A stretch of 64,000 nt of DNA from Lates calcarifer. Lineage: Eukaryota; Chordata; Actinopteri; Centropomidae. Location: positions 23,279,493 to 23,343,492 of the forward strand of contig NC_066851.1 in the NCBI RefSeq assembly GCF_001640805.2, given 5' to 3'. Under the pieces are notes generated by a model. The model worked only from the letters and a program-made list of their open reading frames with translations, made no database searches and was not told the DNA's origin. A program made the position numbers and the translations under genes. This document shows positions 11,636 to 23,470 of the stretch, one piece after another; the stretch's first letter is position 1, and each line of letters begins with the position of its first letter.

Positions 11636-12187
11636 TCAGGAGAGCTGCATGTAGCTGAAGAGCAGCGGGACCAGGAAGAGCACGTTGAAGCCCACCGTCC
11701 CGTAGACGATGTACCGGTAAGGCAGCTCCACCTCCATGTGCTGCCTGGCCTTCCTCACGTCCCCGCTGGGCACCCTGGACACCCAGCACACCAGCGGGAT
11801 GGTGACGGCCTTCATCAGCGCCCGCGTGGCCATCAGCACCAGGACGCCCAGGACGAGCCGCAGCACGGCCACGGCCACCAGACCCACGCTGAGGGCGGGC
11901 AGGGTGAACGGCAGCTGGTCCGGTGTCGGGTCAGGCAGCAGGCCCAGGTAGTGGTTGACGTGGGAGGCCAGGGCCACGCCGGCCCCCGTGCCCAGGATCT
12001 GAGCGGTATCGCCCCGCGAGGTGCTCCAGGTGTCCAGGGTGAAGGAAAACAGGCCCAGGCCCAGGTGGAGGGAGATGATGATGAGCGGGGCGTAGCGGCA
12101 GGTCAGGTTGAAGCCATCGATCAGGTCCAGGGCCGGGAGGAAGAAGAGGAGGATCAGGACGCTGTAGAGGACGCCGGCCATGACGTC
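11636..12187 (-). CDS. sgpp1: SGPP1 exon 3 (C-terminal membrane half)
   Basis: This last coding exon has 183 codons plus stop. It starts at a CAG acceptor (12188-12190) with Asp, the final residue of the phosphatase C3 motif SRx5Hx3D; the Ser-Arg and His are in exon 2. It then encodes several membrane helices and strings shared with vertebrate SGPP1: KYAP-type RYAPLII, FTLDTWSTSRGDTA and KARQHMEVELPYRYI. The enzyme dephosphorylates sphingosine-1-phosphate in the endoplasmic reticulum. The exon is intact and much richer in GC than its surroundings. The intron before it is phase 0. Confidence 0.95.
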   Translation of the reverse strand, partial: DVMAGVLYSVLILLFFLPALDLIDGFNLTCRYAPLIIISLHLGLGLFSFTLDTWSTSRGDTAQILGTGAGVALASHVNHYLGLLPDPTPDQLPFTLPALSVGLVAVAVLRLVLGVLVLMATRALMKAVTIPLVCWVSRVPSGDVRKARQHMEVELPYRYIVYGTVGFNVLFLVPLLFSYMQLS

Positions 12188-12804
12188 CTGGGGGACAGAC
12201 AAACAGAGATTTTGTTTTCATCCAAAGCGTTTCTCATTCACACGTTCACACAGCGACGGCAGTGAGCCAGCGACCTCGGCTGTAAAGTCCAGGATATATC
12301 TGAAAGGTGAAATCCACTTATACAGAGGCAGGAAGCCAGCTGTCAGTTTGCTGCTCGGGTCAATAAATAAAGGGCTGCGATGACCTTTGTGTTTGTGTCC
12401 AGAGTTCACTGCCATGCTGAGCTCACTCACTTCCTGTTTCCTGTCAACAGGCCTCAGACGGAAATGCACCAACAAATATTTAAACTTAAGAGATCATCTG
12501 ATTCAAATGATGCACACCAGGAATTCAATCAGTCAGTCGGAAACGTCTTTATTGTTCCTACAAGATCCATACTGTGTCCATGCATTCACATCTCCCTGTA
12601 TAACAGACACTTGACAGTGTGATGCTGGACACTGACAGAGATGAATTAATGTGGTCTTTTTGTGTTGTTTGCATGTCCTTATATTCACAACAATATCATG
12701 CCAGTGAGAAACTGGATTTCCTTTATCAGCCTTTCTGCTGGGTTGAACTTTGATTTGTTTATTAAAATGTTCTCAAATAGTTTTTGTTGCTGTAAAGATT
12801 TCGC

Positions 12805-12808
<4 letters not shown>

Positions 12809-12838
<30 letters not shown>
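12809..12838. repeat. (TG)n microsatellite
   Basis: Uninterrupted TG dinucleotide run of about 15 units in SGPP1 intron 2. Confidence 0.9.
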
Positions 12839-12839
<1 letters not shown>

Positions 12840-13859
12840 ACAGTGCAGTGTGTGTACAGAGTGTGTGCAGAGTTTACTTCACAGCAGGTATCTAATCAGT
12901 GTCTACTTTCCCAGGAGAAGAAATCAATGATGGTGACTGTAAATTTACACCAGTGCTCCTCCACCAGCCAAACACTGGGACCTTTCAGCTGCGTCTGGCA
13001 GGTTAGTCGAGTTGGACGGCCACAATGGCAGGAAACCAAGGTCCTGTTACAGTTTAAATATCTATTTGGCTGCTTAAATACATGTTGTGGTCCATATAAG
13101 TCCTGATCTCACAGTCAGTCATTAACCCGTGCTGAACTACGAGCGCCAGAGCTGCAGCGCAGGCGGCACATGTTGGCCTGTCGCTCGGCGGGACCTCGTG
13201 TCCGAGCAGAGTCACTGACAGCACACGGCGCACAGCAAGGACACATTTTACTGCACCGGCGTTTAAAAGGTGACTCAGCGGCGAGATAACAGACAGGAAA
13301 CCTCTCAGGAGGTTATCACCGCTACCACTGCTGCCGCTGCAAACTTTTATCAGCCCTCGCTCGCTCTTAATGACAAACACACAGTGAGTGAAAGCGTTCA
13401 GCCGCCTGTAATTTTCTCCTCCACTGACAGAAGTAGAGGGAGCTCTCAAACAATGAGCTGCCCGGTCTAAAAATGTCCAGACAGAGCACGAGCCCGAGGC
13501 ACAGCGCCCTGAGGGAACAACACAGAACATGTCACTTGGGAGAAGCTTTTATCTAAAGTGCTTTACAATGAAAATAAATGAGCGTGTATATTGTCAGGCC
13601 TCAGTGGGAACAGTACCACTAATAGTCCTGTATATAAAGCCTGACCCAGAGTGACTCCTGCCTGTTGTTCATCTAGAACACATAATGACTTAATGGATCC
13701 TGCTATCAGCTTCCATTAAAGTTCAGTATGTGCACCAGTTGACAGCAATGATGATCACAGTCTGTCCTCCCTGAGATGTAAACATGTACTCAAGTCAAAT
13801 CAACTAATTAGAGCTGCAGCTGCATTTATGTGTGCTAACATAAAGCATCAGACGACCGT

Positions 13860-14112
13860 TAATGTCCATGTTTTATGTCAAAGAATCTAAAACCCAAAGA
13901 TATCCAGCAGCTTACTGTAGAAAACAAATGAAAAGCAAGAAATCCTCAAATGTGAGAAACTGAAACTTACCAATATACTTACCAACGGCACAAAACCCAA
14001 AAATCTACAGTTGACTTTAGTGTAAAACCAAGAAAATTAACAAGTTCTCACAATTGAGAAACTGGAATCAACACATTTTTGGCTACTGACGACTAATTGT
14101 TGCAGCTGTGAT
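13860..14112. mobile_element. teleost MITE-like repeat, family A
   Basis: It shares phrases with the family (AAAACCCAAAGATATCCAG, AAATCCTCAAATGTGAGAAACTG, CTAATTGTTGCAGCTG), including the GACGACTAATTGTTGCAG end. It lies within SGPP1 intron 2. Confidence 0.5.
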
Positions 14113-15412
14113 TTGCCTCAGAGGACCATATAATTTCCTTGGGTCTTAGATGAACTTGCAATTTTCTGCTTTGTTTGAACAGTTTCCTGAGAGAGATTTA
14201 TGTTTGCGCTGGTGCACAGAAAACACTGGCAACTGTACTTCTCATTCAAACTTCATAATGTGAGCCTCTGAATCAAGTAAAAACACCAAAGACTGTAGTG
14301 AAAGTGCTCAACTAGCAGTCTGGCAAAAGGTCCGCAGATGTCAACAACATCATCGGCAGCAGAGCAGATTTGTCTCCGAGCTCTTCCTGCAGAACAAAGG
14401 AGGAGGAAGTAGTTTCATTGGGCGTGATGATTTCCAGAACACATTGAGTGCCTGGCGGGCCTGGCAGAGGAGACCACTAATGGCTCCCCATGTGTTCAAG
14501 CTCCACTCCCTGAAACACAACAGTCCCCATATGGCCTGACTGTGCAGCCGACAGCGGACTGTGTTATCAGGTGGAAATGAGCTGCCTGCACGTCGACCCA
14601 CAGGCCGATCCATCCCATATAACTCCAGCTCTAATGTTGTGTTTCTGAGATCACTGTTTAAACAGTGTAGTGGTCAGAGATTCATGCTATCAACCAGTTC
14701 TCACTCCTCCTTCTCGGAGTCATAACTCAGTGTGACTTACACTTCTACAGGATACTATTTTCTCAGATACCCACTGTAAATAAACATCCATAAACCCCCC
14801 CGAGGATTCACAGGAAAAACCTCAGAACTTGCCTGAGAATCGTCACGTTTTTAACTTCTCCAGTTTTCCAGTGAGAGTTGTCTGTACAATCCTCACTGCT
14901 AAAAGCTAATTCAGCATACTTTTAATGGTGCAGAGTATACGCACGTCTGGTTAATGGATGTCAAATGATGAGCAAGATGTCTGGATTTTTCCTAGATGAT
15001 GTAATGATGCTGGTTTGAATATTTCACCCTGTAAACCTATGACATAGTTTAACTGAAGTGTTAGAAGAAGAACATACAGATCAAATATTTCTGTGACACT
15101 GTATCAGAGGGTGGAGAAATATGGTTTCGTATTTGAGCTTACTTGAGGGGAAACTTTAGGGAGGATGAGAGTTTAAGGGATTGTCAAGATCTTACAGATA
15201 AACTGACATCACTGGTTAGTGGTGGTGGAAAGTCAACTGGTCTGTAATGTGAAGGTTGCTACAGCAACAGACATTATTTACATCAATCATGCGACTGAAG
15301 AGGAGGAGCAGCGGCGGGAGTTTCTGGGTTACAGACGGATGATTTTATCTAGACTGTCTGACACAACCACGAGTGGTCACATTCATGCTCTCTGGGTTGT
15401 GTGCAGGACCAT

Positions 15413-15448
15413 GAGGAGGAGGAGGAGGAGGAGGAGGAGGAAGAGGAA
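15413..15448. repeat. (GGA)n tract
   Basis: Trinucleotide purine run of about a dozen units. It makes a poly-Arg open frame on the plus strand that I do not accept as coding. Confidence 0.8.
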
Positions 15449-18400
15449 AGGGCAGAGTCAGAGGGAGAGGAGAGGAACATGTGGAGTACAAACTGTCACA
15501 GGAAGAAACAGTAGAAGTACTTTGTAGGAAGGAAACAGGTGGTTAAACGATCCTGACTGTCAGTCAACAACAGCAAACAACGCTACATCCTCAGAATCAA
15601 AATGTCCTTAAATGTAGATTTAAGATCAACTTTTGTTTCAAATTATAAACCCACAGCAGGTGTTGCATTTTACAGAGCGGCAACCGTTTTAAATCTTGGT
15701 TAAATGTAAGACATTTTTACCACAGCAGATTGCAGCAGATGGCCTGGCCCCCACAGAGCCCATCATGGAGTCAGTCTGGGAGAAAGAGAAGACACTGAGA
15801 CAGCCTGAATCCACAGAAATACTGTGGCGACGTCTCCAAGATGCTTAAAGCGACGTACCTGCCAAGAACCTTGAGAAGAGTTAGTATCAGGGTCTAGTTT
15901 GACCCTGGAGAACTCTTCAGATCAACTTGGGAGCAGATTCTTGTTTTCAGAACACCTGCTACATACACATCATATTACCAGAGACGTTATGATGGAGGAG
16001 ACTAACCACTTAAGAGACTCATGAATAGAACACTCCATGAAACAGCCAATGCATGAGGATTTAAGCTCTGCCTCACTGTCAAAACCATAATCACAGTGAC
16101 AAACTCCCTCTCAGGCAATAAGGAGCTGAAGCGTCTGATTCTCACAGACAGTTGTGGCGTTGTCGGTGCTATGGATGCACTTCAATCTGATGAGCCGCGA
16201 AGAATCAAGCCTCAAGTTGTTCAGCCGGAGATGACTCAGACCTGCGTCCTATAATTTACTCACTGTGAGTTGGAAATCTAATTAACTGCCGAGTTAATCA
16301 TCTTAATGCTTTTCTAGGCCAGGTCTTGTTTGTCTGAGGAGAAAACCTGACTGTTCTTTCTGTTGAGATGATCGCAGAGGGAGCAGAGTGTTGTGGTGAG
16401 ATACAGAGGGATGTAGGCTGACAGATGTGTGTGTGGTTCCTGAGGTGGAGGACACCACCTGCGGGCAGCCGCAGAAAGCCCTTAAAAGAGTCTGTGATGT
16501 GGAAGTACCTTCTAATGTTTATCTGGGAGGACAGCCAGCGTGCTGTAATGTCTGCTGGTCCCACGCCACCATCCATCCATCACCGTGACACAGCCATGAC
16601 CACGGACACTGTTGCCCTGACGACAGACGGCCCGACCCCAACAGCGCAGCGAGACTGACATCACTTTACCAGTGAGAGAAATTACCCCAAACCAGGTTAA
16701 TGTGACCGACATGTGGACAGAGGAACCCACAGAAAAATCTGTGGTGACTGTTTGAATTATTTAACAGAACATGTACTTCCTTAAAATAACTTATAAATCA
16801 TAAAAATCGACCTCCTCAGTTTCTCGCAGCCAGAGGGGGGGTGGCAGACTTTACTGTAATGCTGTAGGGAAAGCTGAGGTAAACACACCCACCCACTGGT
16901 GTTGGATTATGTGTTTCGTGACAGTACCTGTAGTCAGAGCCCTGCCGTCGGCAAAACAATCTGCTAACGTGAGAGCAGCAGATAAAAGGAAAGATGCAGG
17001 GGCAAGTTTTTGCAGGTACGAATTTTCCTCAAGTTCTCCAGTGAAAACTGTGAGATGCTTTCTTTTATTCTCTTACTACACACAGACGTATACAGGCCTT
17101 AGCATGTTGGAGACGTGATGCAAACTCAGAGACGACAGAGCAAAAGAAGAAGCTTATATTTTCATGCAAAACCAAATTTGTTTCCTTCATTATCTTTGCA
17201 CATTTACCAACGAGCATGAATGAACTTTGCTCTGTGCACAGATTAAAACACCCAGAACAAAAGCGAAAAGTCAGATAAAACTGGATGATGAAGTAATTTT
17301 AGTGAGCAGCTGGAACAGAAACTCAGTGGTCTGAGGCAGAAAAACCATTGTTTGGAGTCTTTGAGTTCAGATTCCACCTCCTGCTTAAAATCAGCGAGAG
17401 GAAAGATTTCCTGTTTCACACCCTGCCTGCTAATCACACCACACAAGTAACACCACAAAGACTGACAGTTTGTTTTACACTTTAAAATCCCCCTACGCTC
17501 AGAGAGTGATCTTACTCTGATGTCTGAGCTTCGCTGTGCAGATGGATGTGTGCAGTTTATCGTCACATCCACCTGCTGAAAGGGCAAAGTTTCTGTATGC
17601 TCTCCTTAAATCTGAGTTTAACACCTGGACGTACCAACAGGTCTCAATCACAGTCCACTACTGAACAAGTGTGATGTGGAAAGTCTCCGGTGCAAAAACA
17701 CTAAGAGTGAACTTTTCAGTGATTTTTAAAAAATTTTAACTATGAAATTCAACTTTTTTGTTAAAAACATCATCGTTCAGATACAAATTTATATAAAACA
17801 AAGCTTGTTTGAAGGGAAGTAAATTTAGTAAACTTAAATTTTTTTTTTTTTTTAAGTCAGACAATATACAAACTATTTGGTTTGTGATTTCTCTTTGCAC
17901 AAAGCTGCAAAAACACACACCAAATACAAGGTTTGCTGAGAGTCCTGCAGGGGCTGGTAATGACCTCAAACTCCAGATCCACTAACTAACTGTTTCAGGG
18001 CTTTTAACCTCTCCATATCAGCTGATGAAGCTCAGTCACTGACTGTGAGATGTGGCTGAAAGCTCAGAGAAACCCGCAGCGTGAATCCTGGGTTGAGATC
18101 ATTTTGACACTTGCTCTGACACACTGACTGTTTGACACGCAGCAAAGGTCCCCCAGCTGGAAACCGAACTCTGGACTTTGCCGTCATGTGATATCATGGA
18201 GGTATTTTGGATTGTGCTCTGTAGATGCCAAAATTACCAACAATGATAAGGTTATTTGATGACTTTGCCTTTTCCTACAACCACAACAAATCAGAGGTGA
18301 AAAGTGAGACACCAGACACCAGTGGAGCAAAGTCAACTGTACAGTCTTGTCTGACAAGTTTTGGAACATCTCAGTTTTTCCTTTTTTTATTTATTTAAGC

Positions 18401-18543
18401 AGCTTAAGTCCAGAACCTGATGCTGGACCAGTTCTGGCGCTGAGGTGACTGCTGCTCAGATCCTGTTTCCTACACGCCACCTATCGTTTTCAATTAGAGA
18501 GGATGAGACCACACTGACACTGCAGGTGGCAACACTGGCACCA

Positions 18544-18545
<2 letters not shown>

Positions 18546-18593
<48 letters not shown>
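18546..18593. repeat. (CA/TG)n microsatellite beside the SGPP1 exon 2 donor
   Basis: About 24 TG units on the plus strand, which is CA in the transcript. It begins 12 bases into intron 2, right after the GTAAGT donor. Confidence 0.95.
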
Positions 18594-18595
<2 letters not shown>

Positions 18596-18606
18596 ATCAG
18601 ACTTAC

Positions 18607-18696
18607 CAAGACTGAGTGCATTCCCATGTAGATCCGACTGACACAGACCAGCAGACACCAGCAGAGAGCCAGACTGAAGCCCAGTGTGAACGGGTA
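18607..18696 (-). CDS. sgpp1: SGPP1 exon 2
   Basis: A 90-base exon of exactly 30 codons, bounded by ACAG at 18700-18697 and GTAAGT at 18606. It encodes a hydrophobic segment with CWCLLVC followed by [11 protein letters not shown]. Ser-Arg and His are the first part of the phosphatase C3 motif SRx5Hx3D; the Asp is the first codon of exon 3, so the active site spans the splice junction. Both flanking introns are phase 0. No methionine-started frame of useful length covers the exon; it is recognised from the family motif and splice sites. Confidence 0.95.
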
Positions 18697-19149
18697 CTGT
18701 GGAGGTGAAAGGAGACACGAGATGACACACCTGCACTGTTTGGAAGATTACAGATGTTTATACATCCTGAAATGTCTGACTGTGATTATACTGAGTTGTA
18801 TCTGTATCTGTCTGTGCAGAGTTTTCCACTAGAGACCTGTTTTCACACTCCTCTACTGAAGTGTGACATGTCTTTGCACTTCTCTAACATCCAAGATTCA
18901 AGCACACAACAGGAAAGGTAGATTTGCTGCGTCACAAATTTGAAAGGAATAATGGTCCAATGTGTAAATACCGGCAAAACCTGAAACCTGAAACCTCAGG
19001 TGCAGAGCAGACAGAGCAAGAGAACATTTTGACTGTAAACATGGCAGAGTGTGCAGTGTTTAGATGTAAACTGGACCCTTCAGGACATAACACAACCTGA
19101 ACGCCATCAGTTTTCACTGTTTCGACAGACAATGTTCTGCTAAGAAAAC

Positions 19150-19505
19150 TTGGGTCCTTTCGTTTATCTGGGTGTTAATTTGACACGCAACACCCACCTA
19201 AACATTGTTGTAGACCAAGCACACACCCCCCCATAGCAACAGCACCCCCCAGCAGCAGCGGCCTTCCCCAAGAGGACAATACACCCTGCCACAAATGGCT
19301 CACAAAGCATGACAAAGAGCCCAGGGTGTTGACCTGGCCTCCAAACTCCCCAGATCCCAGACCCAAAGGATCTGCTGCCATGACACCCGGTGCCAGACAC
19401 CACAGGACGCTTCCAGAGGTCCAGGGTCCACACCCAGACAGGACAGCGCTGTTTTGGTGACACGAAGGGGATCTACACAGAATTAGGCAGGTGGTTTTAA
19501 TGTTG
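19150..19505. mobile_element. dispersed teleost repeat, class not assigned
   Basis: It ends with ATTAGGCAGGTGGTTTTAAT and GTTGTGGCTGA, an ending I recognise as recurring in fish genomes, preceded by CCAGACACCACAGGACGC and GACAGCGCTGTTTTGG. Antisense open frames of 99-114 codons over it look like chance products of GC-rich repeat DNA. Confidence 0.5.
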
Positions 19506-20462
19506 TGGCTGAAATCCATATTCAGTTGACTCTGCTTTGTACTGTTTGCCTTTAATCTGCTCTCTGTGTTTTACATTACACAACACATAACTCTACTTAA
19601 CGAGTCGCTGCGTCAAAGACAACATAACAATCATCGTATTGATTAATCTGACCTTAAACGATCATAAAATAATTGGCTGTTACATTCAGCTACACTTTGG
19701 CCAGTGTGCAGTTTGTAACACGCCTTGATTAAATGTTGCAGTGAGGCAGTGGGTCTGATTATCTGCTAATGTGTACTGGACTGAACTCAGAGGACATCAT
19801 AAATATTTCAGCACTTCTGCTGTTTCCTTATCAGATGGACTTGGCCTGTGGCGAAGAGAGAAGGGAGGGACAGAGCTGACAGCTGGGTTCACACTGCAGC
19901 TTTAAAGTGTCCAAAGTCAGATTCTTTCTTCCTCATGTGACTCAGATTATTTGTTTTCTAATCAGTGTAAACTGTAAAAAGCTGCGGTGAGTCACTGTTC
20001 CTCAGTTTTGATCCAAAGCACATGTGACTGAAAATCAGATCCAGAGCTGTGAGACCGGTATGTGCCGTGTAACTCAACGCTCGGCTCAGTGCAGCCGAGA
20101 CAAGATGATACAACGCTGAAATGAGCGAGTCGATCGCACGTCACTGAAGTGTCAGTGGTGTATATTTGAGGACTGTCAGCGCGACGAACACAGAAGTGCA
20201 ACAAAGAAAGGAAAACCAAAGGAAAACAAAAGTCACAAACCAAAAAACACTGACATCCAGCTGCCAGTTTGTGATTTTAATGCAAGATAACATGAGGCAG
20301 GATTGCTGTGGCACCAAAAACTGAGTGAATGAATCTAAGAGACAGAATTTTGTAATGACACTGACAAAGTAACAGCAGTCATGTCAGGGCCAATACTAAT
20401 CACTTATTATGGTCAATATTCAGGCTGATACCAATCAGAAATATCCATCACAGTTTACTTAA

Positions 20463-20590
20463 CCCGAGGTGACATCCTCAAATTGCTTGTTTTGTCCAAT
20501 CAACTCCAAAACCTTCAGATGCAGCGTCACATAAAATCACCAAATTCTCACAATCAAGAAACTAAAATTAGGTGAAATTTGGCATTTAAT
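20463..20590. mobile_element. teleost MITE-like repeat, family A fragment
   Basis: It contains GACATCCTCAAATTGCTTG, TTTTGTCCAATCAACTCC and CACAATCAAGAAACTAAAA, all phrases of the family A internal region. It lies in SGPP1 intron 1. Confidence 0.5.
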
Positions 20591-21487
20591 TTTAAAAACC
20601 ACTTCCCATCTAAAAAAGTTGTATATGAGCAGCAGTTCAGGACTTAGCATGCAGATCTGCAGTGTGAGTGCAGCCACGAAGAGGAGGAGAAAAGAGAAAA
20701 TGAGTGACTGCTCAGCAGAAAGAGATGACAGATGAGAGAGTGTGCTGCTGAGGTTTGCACACTTGCTCAAAGCCTTTTGTTGTCTTCATTGTGGCTCCTG
20801 TGTGTTGAGATAGCTCAGATTTCCTCTCACACACCAGAGTTAACACGACAGATTCCACACCACCGCTGTGACTCCCAGACCTCCAGCCTTCGGCTTTTTA
20901 AGGCACCAGCACTGATTTGTAACTGAAATGTTGCTTTGAGGTTTGCAGGGTCAAAGTACACAGGAAAGAGGACACAAAGAAAATAGTCTCTCAGTTACAA
21001 CATGCAGGCGTCACGTTAAAGATACTCCAGCTGCACTCCATGAACTCTGCCTGTCGGCCTTCTATGTGTATTTCTACATGTTATCTGCCACTCTGCTACT
21101 GTTACTGCTTCAGCCACTAATAAGAAACAAAGACATATATGAACCAATTTACAACCTGCATTAGCCTAATGGATAAAAACATAGAAAGCAGTTTTGTACA
21201 TACTGCCAATGGAGGCTGCTGAACTCCAGCTCAAACACAGAGCTGGCTGCTTATCTGCCAATGTACAGTAGATATTTGTGATGCAGATAAACTAACCACA
21301 GCTAAAATTTACCTGCATTTACCTAAAGGCACGTCTGAGTTCACAGCGTGTGTGTAACGGAAAAGTAAATAAAACCAGTTTCACTTTACTATTAGTGTTT
21401 TTTAAGGACTTTAGGACAAATAAATAACAGTCAGCTGCAGAGCTAATGTGGTTTATGTGTAAATACCTGCAAAACTCCCACCAAACC

Positions 21488-21592
21488 ATGTTAGCATGCT
21501 AACATGCTAAACTAAGATGATGAACATGGCAAACATTACACCTGCCTAAACATCAGCTTGATAGCATTGAGAGCATGTTAGCATGCTAACAT
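21488..21592. repeat. repeated palindromic TTAGCATGCTAA boxes
   Basis: The 12-base palindrome occurs twice here within about 90 bases, both times embedded in a longer GTTAGCATGCTAAC palindrome. A related GTTAGCATGCTAAT is near 32358. Such boxes are scattered in fish genomes, probably as repeat debris. Confidence 0.5.
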
Positions 21593-23139
21593 TAACCTTC
21601 ATTCCTAATAAACAAACTAACCTGTATTAAAAGAAGTTTGTTACTTCTTTTCTTACCTGTTTTCTATTTGAAAGCACCTGAAACTAATTTTGAGCATCAG
21701 TTAGCGTTTTACACTTTGACGTTCAGTCTCTCACATTCCCCACAATAATTGTGCAATTACACAGACCCAGAGTCAGCAGGCAGAAGCACTTTACTCAAGG
21801 ACATAACACACTTGTTCAAAGGCTGTTGCATCAGACAATGTGCGACTGACGGGCTACATTTAGTGAGACTCCTGTGAGACTCTTCTTACAGGTGTCTCTC
21901 TAACCACAGGGCTTCACTTCAGAGTGTCAATTATAAACTCTGAGACCTCTTTCAAAAATGAGGTCAGTGCAGAGGGAGACTGGTTGAGAAACAGGCGTCT
22001 TTATGTGTGTGGATTAGCTGTGAAGTTGGGTCAGACGCAGCCGCCCGTTGGTCAGGGGGGGGAACCATGTGCGGACATGTTGTCCAAACAGCGTCCTCTG
22101 TCCGTGTGCAAACAGAGCTTGTGTCACTGGGTCCCACGGCCGTGTTTGCACGCTCGCTCTAGCTTCAGGACTGCGACTGCGGCGGTGCTGCGGCGGTCGC
22201 CTCGTGCACAGATTTATAGACATGGTGTGTTTTTTGTGTGGCTTGTGGTTCTATTCACACTGCCTATTGACTGTTAGCCTCAGCGTAGGGTTTGCTGCTC
22301 CCTAAAGCGACATATACTGCACATACATACACACACACACAAACCACACAGCTCCCAGGGTGTGCTGTGTTTGACTTTCAACACGGCCAAGATGTAAACT
22401 AGTCTGGGTTTGAGGCTACGCACAAGCTAAGTTGTGAATATCCTTCTTATGCTGGAAGATGAAACCACAGCAAAAGACTGAGCTCTGACCTAATTACTTA
22501 TAAACTGCTCTTACAGTAGGTTGAAGGAGTGAATGCAACTTCACACGTTTGCAGCTTCAAATACCAACTAGAGGTCCAGACTGTTTCTTTTTATGTGCAA
22601 TTCTAATATCATTATATCTTAACTCTACATACTAACTCATTTTTATGGTATATCTCTCTCTGAACATACAAACAGCTGCTGCAGCAGTCACTGGGACTTC
22701 ATTTCTGCACATGAATCTGACAGTATTATGGAAGATGTCAATGGAAAACGGGCCACTCCTCTGTCTTTGTCATAAAAATTATAACTGCAGCTCTTTTAAG
22801 AGAAACCAACATCATATAAGGCCCTTTTCCGCCTTTTGAATGCAACCAAAGAGACTCTGGGTTGATATTCATCTGCAATTTGAATGAAAACACAATGTAC
22901 AACTCAGGATTGGAGTTAGGAAACAACTATACTGTTAAACTCATTCATGCTTGCAGGAAAAGCCATCGTGTTCCCGCCTAATGTTCCTGCTCGGGAGAGG
23001 AAGTCTCACACAAAGCCTGTTTACCACCATGTTTTCTGTTCTGGCTTCAGGGGACAACACAACAAGACTATAAAGGAACAAATAAACGATTCTTTATTTT
23101 GCTGGTTAAGAAACTGATGCTCTCTTCATCAGACTTTCC

Positions 23140-23470
23140 CATTTTCTTGTATCTCCTCCATCCTTCCCTCCTCTGCTCTAATTTGTCTTCTATCACTCTG
23201 TTCCTCAGCTCCTCTTTTCACACCCTCTCATCTTCCTCTCCAGGCCTCTCTTTGCTCTCTTTTATCATTTTCTCCCCTTCATGTTTCTTCATTAATCCCC
23301 TCTCCTTGCCCCAAACCACTTCTCTCCTTCTCCATCTCTTTCCCTCCAGTCTCATCTTGTCTAATCTCCTCTCATCTACTATATAGTCTAATCTTTTCTC
23401 TGCTTCCTGCCTCACATCTCCTCCTCGCCTCTCCCTGCACTTCTCTTTTCTGTGCCTCATCTTCTCTCTT
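23140..23470. repeat. polypyrimidine (CT-rich) tract
   Basis: About 330 bases of mostly C and T on the plus strand. Low complexity alone accounts for the Ser/Leu-rich plus frame and the Arg/Glu/Lys-rich minus frame. Confidence 0.75.

Larger units (their letters stand above)
12188..18606 (-). other. sgpp1: SGPP1 intron 2
   Basis: GT at 18606-18605, AG at 12189-12188. No other gene is seen inside. It holds a GT microsatellite (12809-12838), a family A MITE fragment (13860-14112), a GGA tract (15413-15448) and a long CA/GT array next to the donor. Confidence 0.7.

Noticed and set aside
11738..12265. Plus-strand open frame of 175 codons
   Set aside because: It is antisense to SGPP1 exon 3; GC-rich coding DNA gives long open frames on the other strand.
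15219..15527. Frame with a poly-Arg run
   Set aside because: Product of a (GGA)n tract; no domain or splice context.
19164..19519. Minus-strand frames of 99 and 114 codons
   Set aside because: They lie in a dispersed fish repeat and overlap each other in different frames, with no domain.
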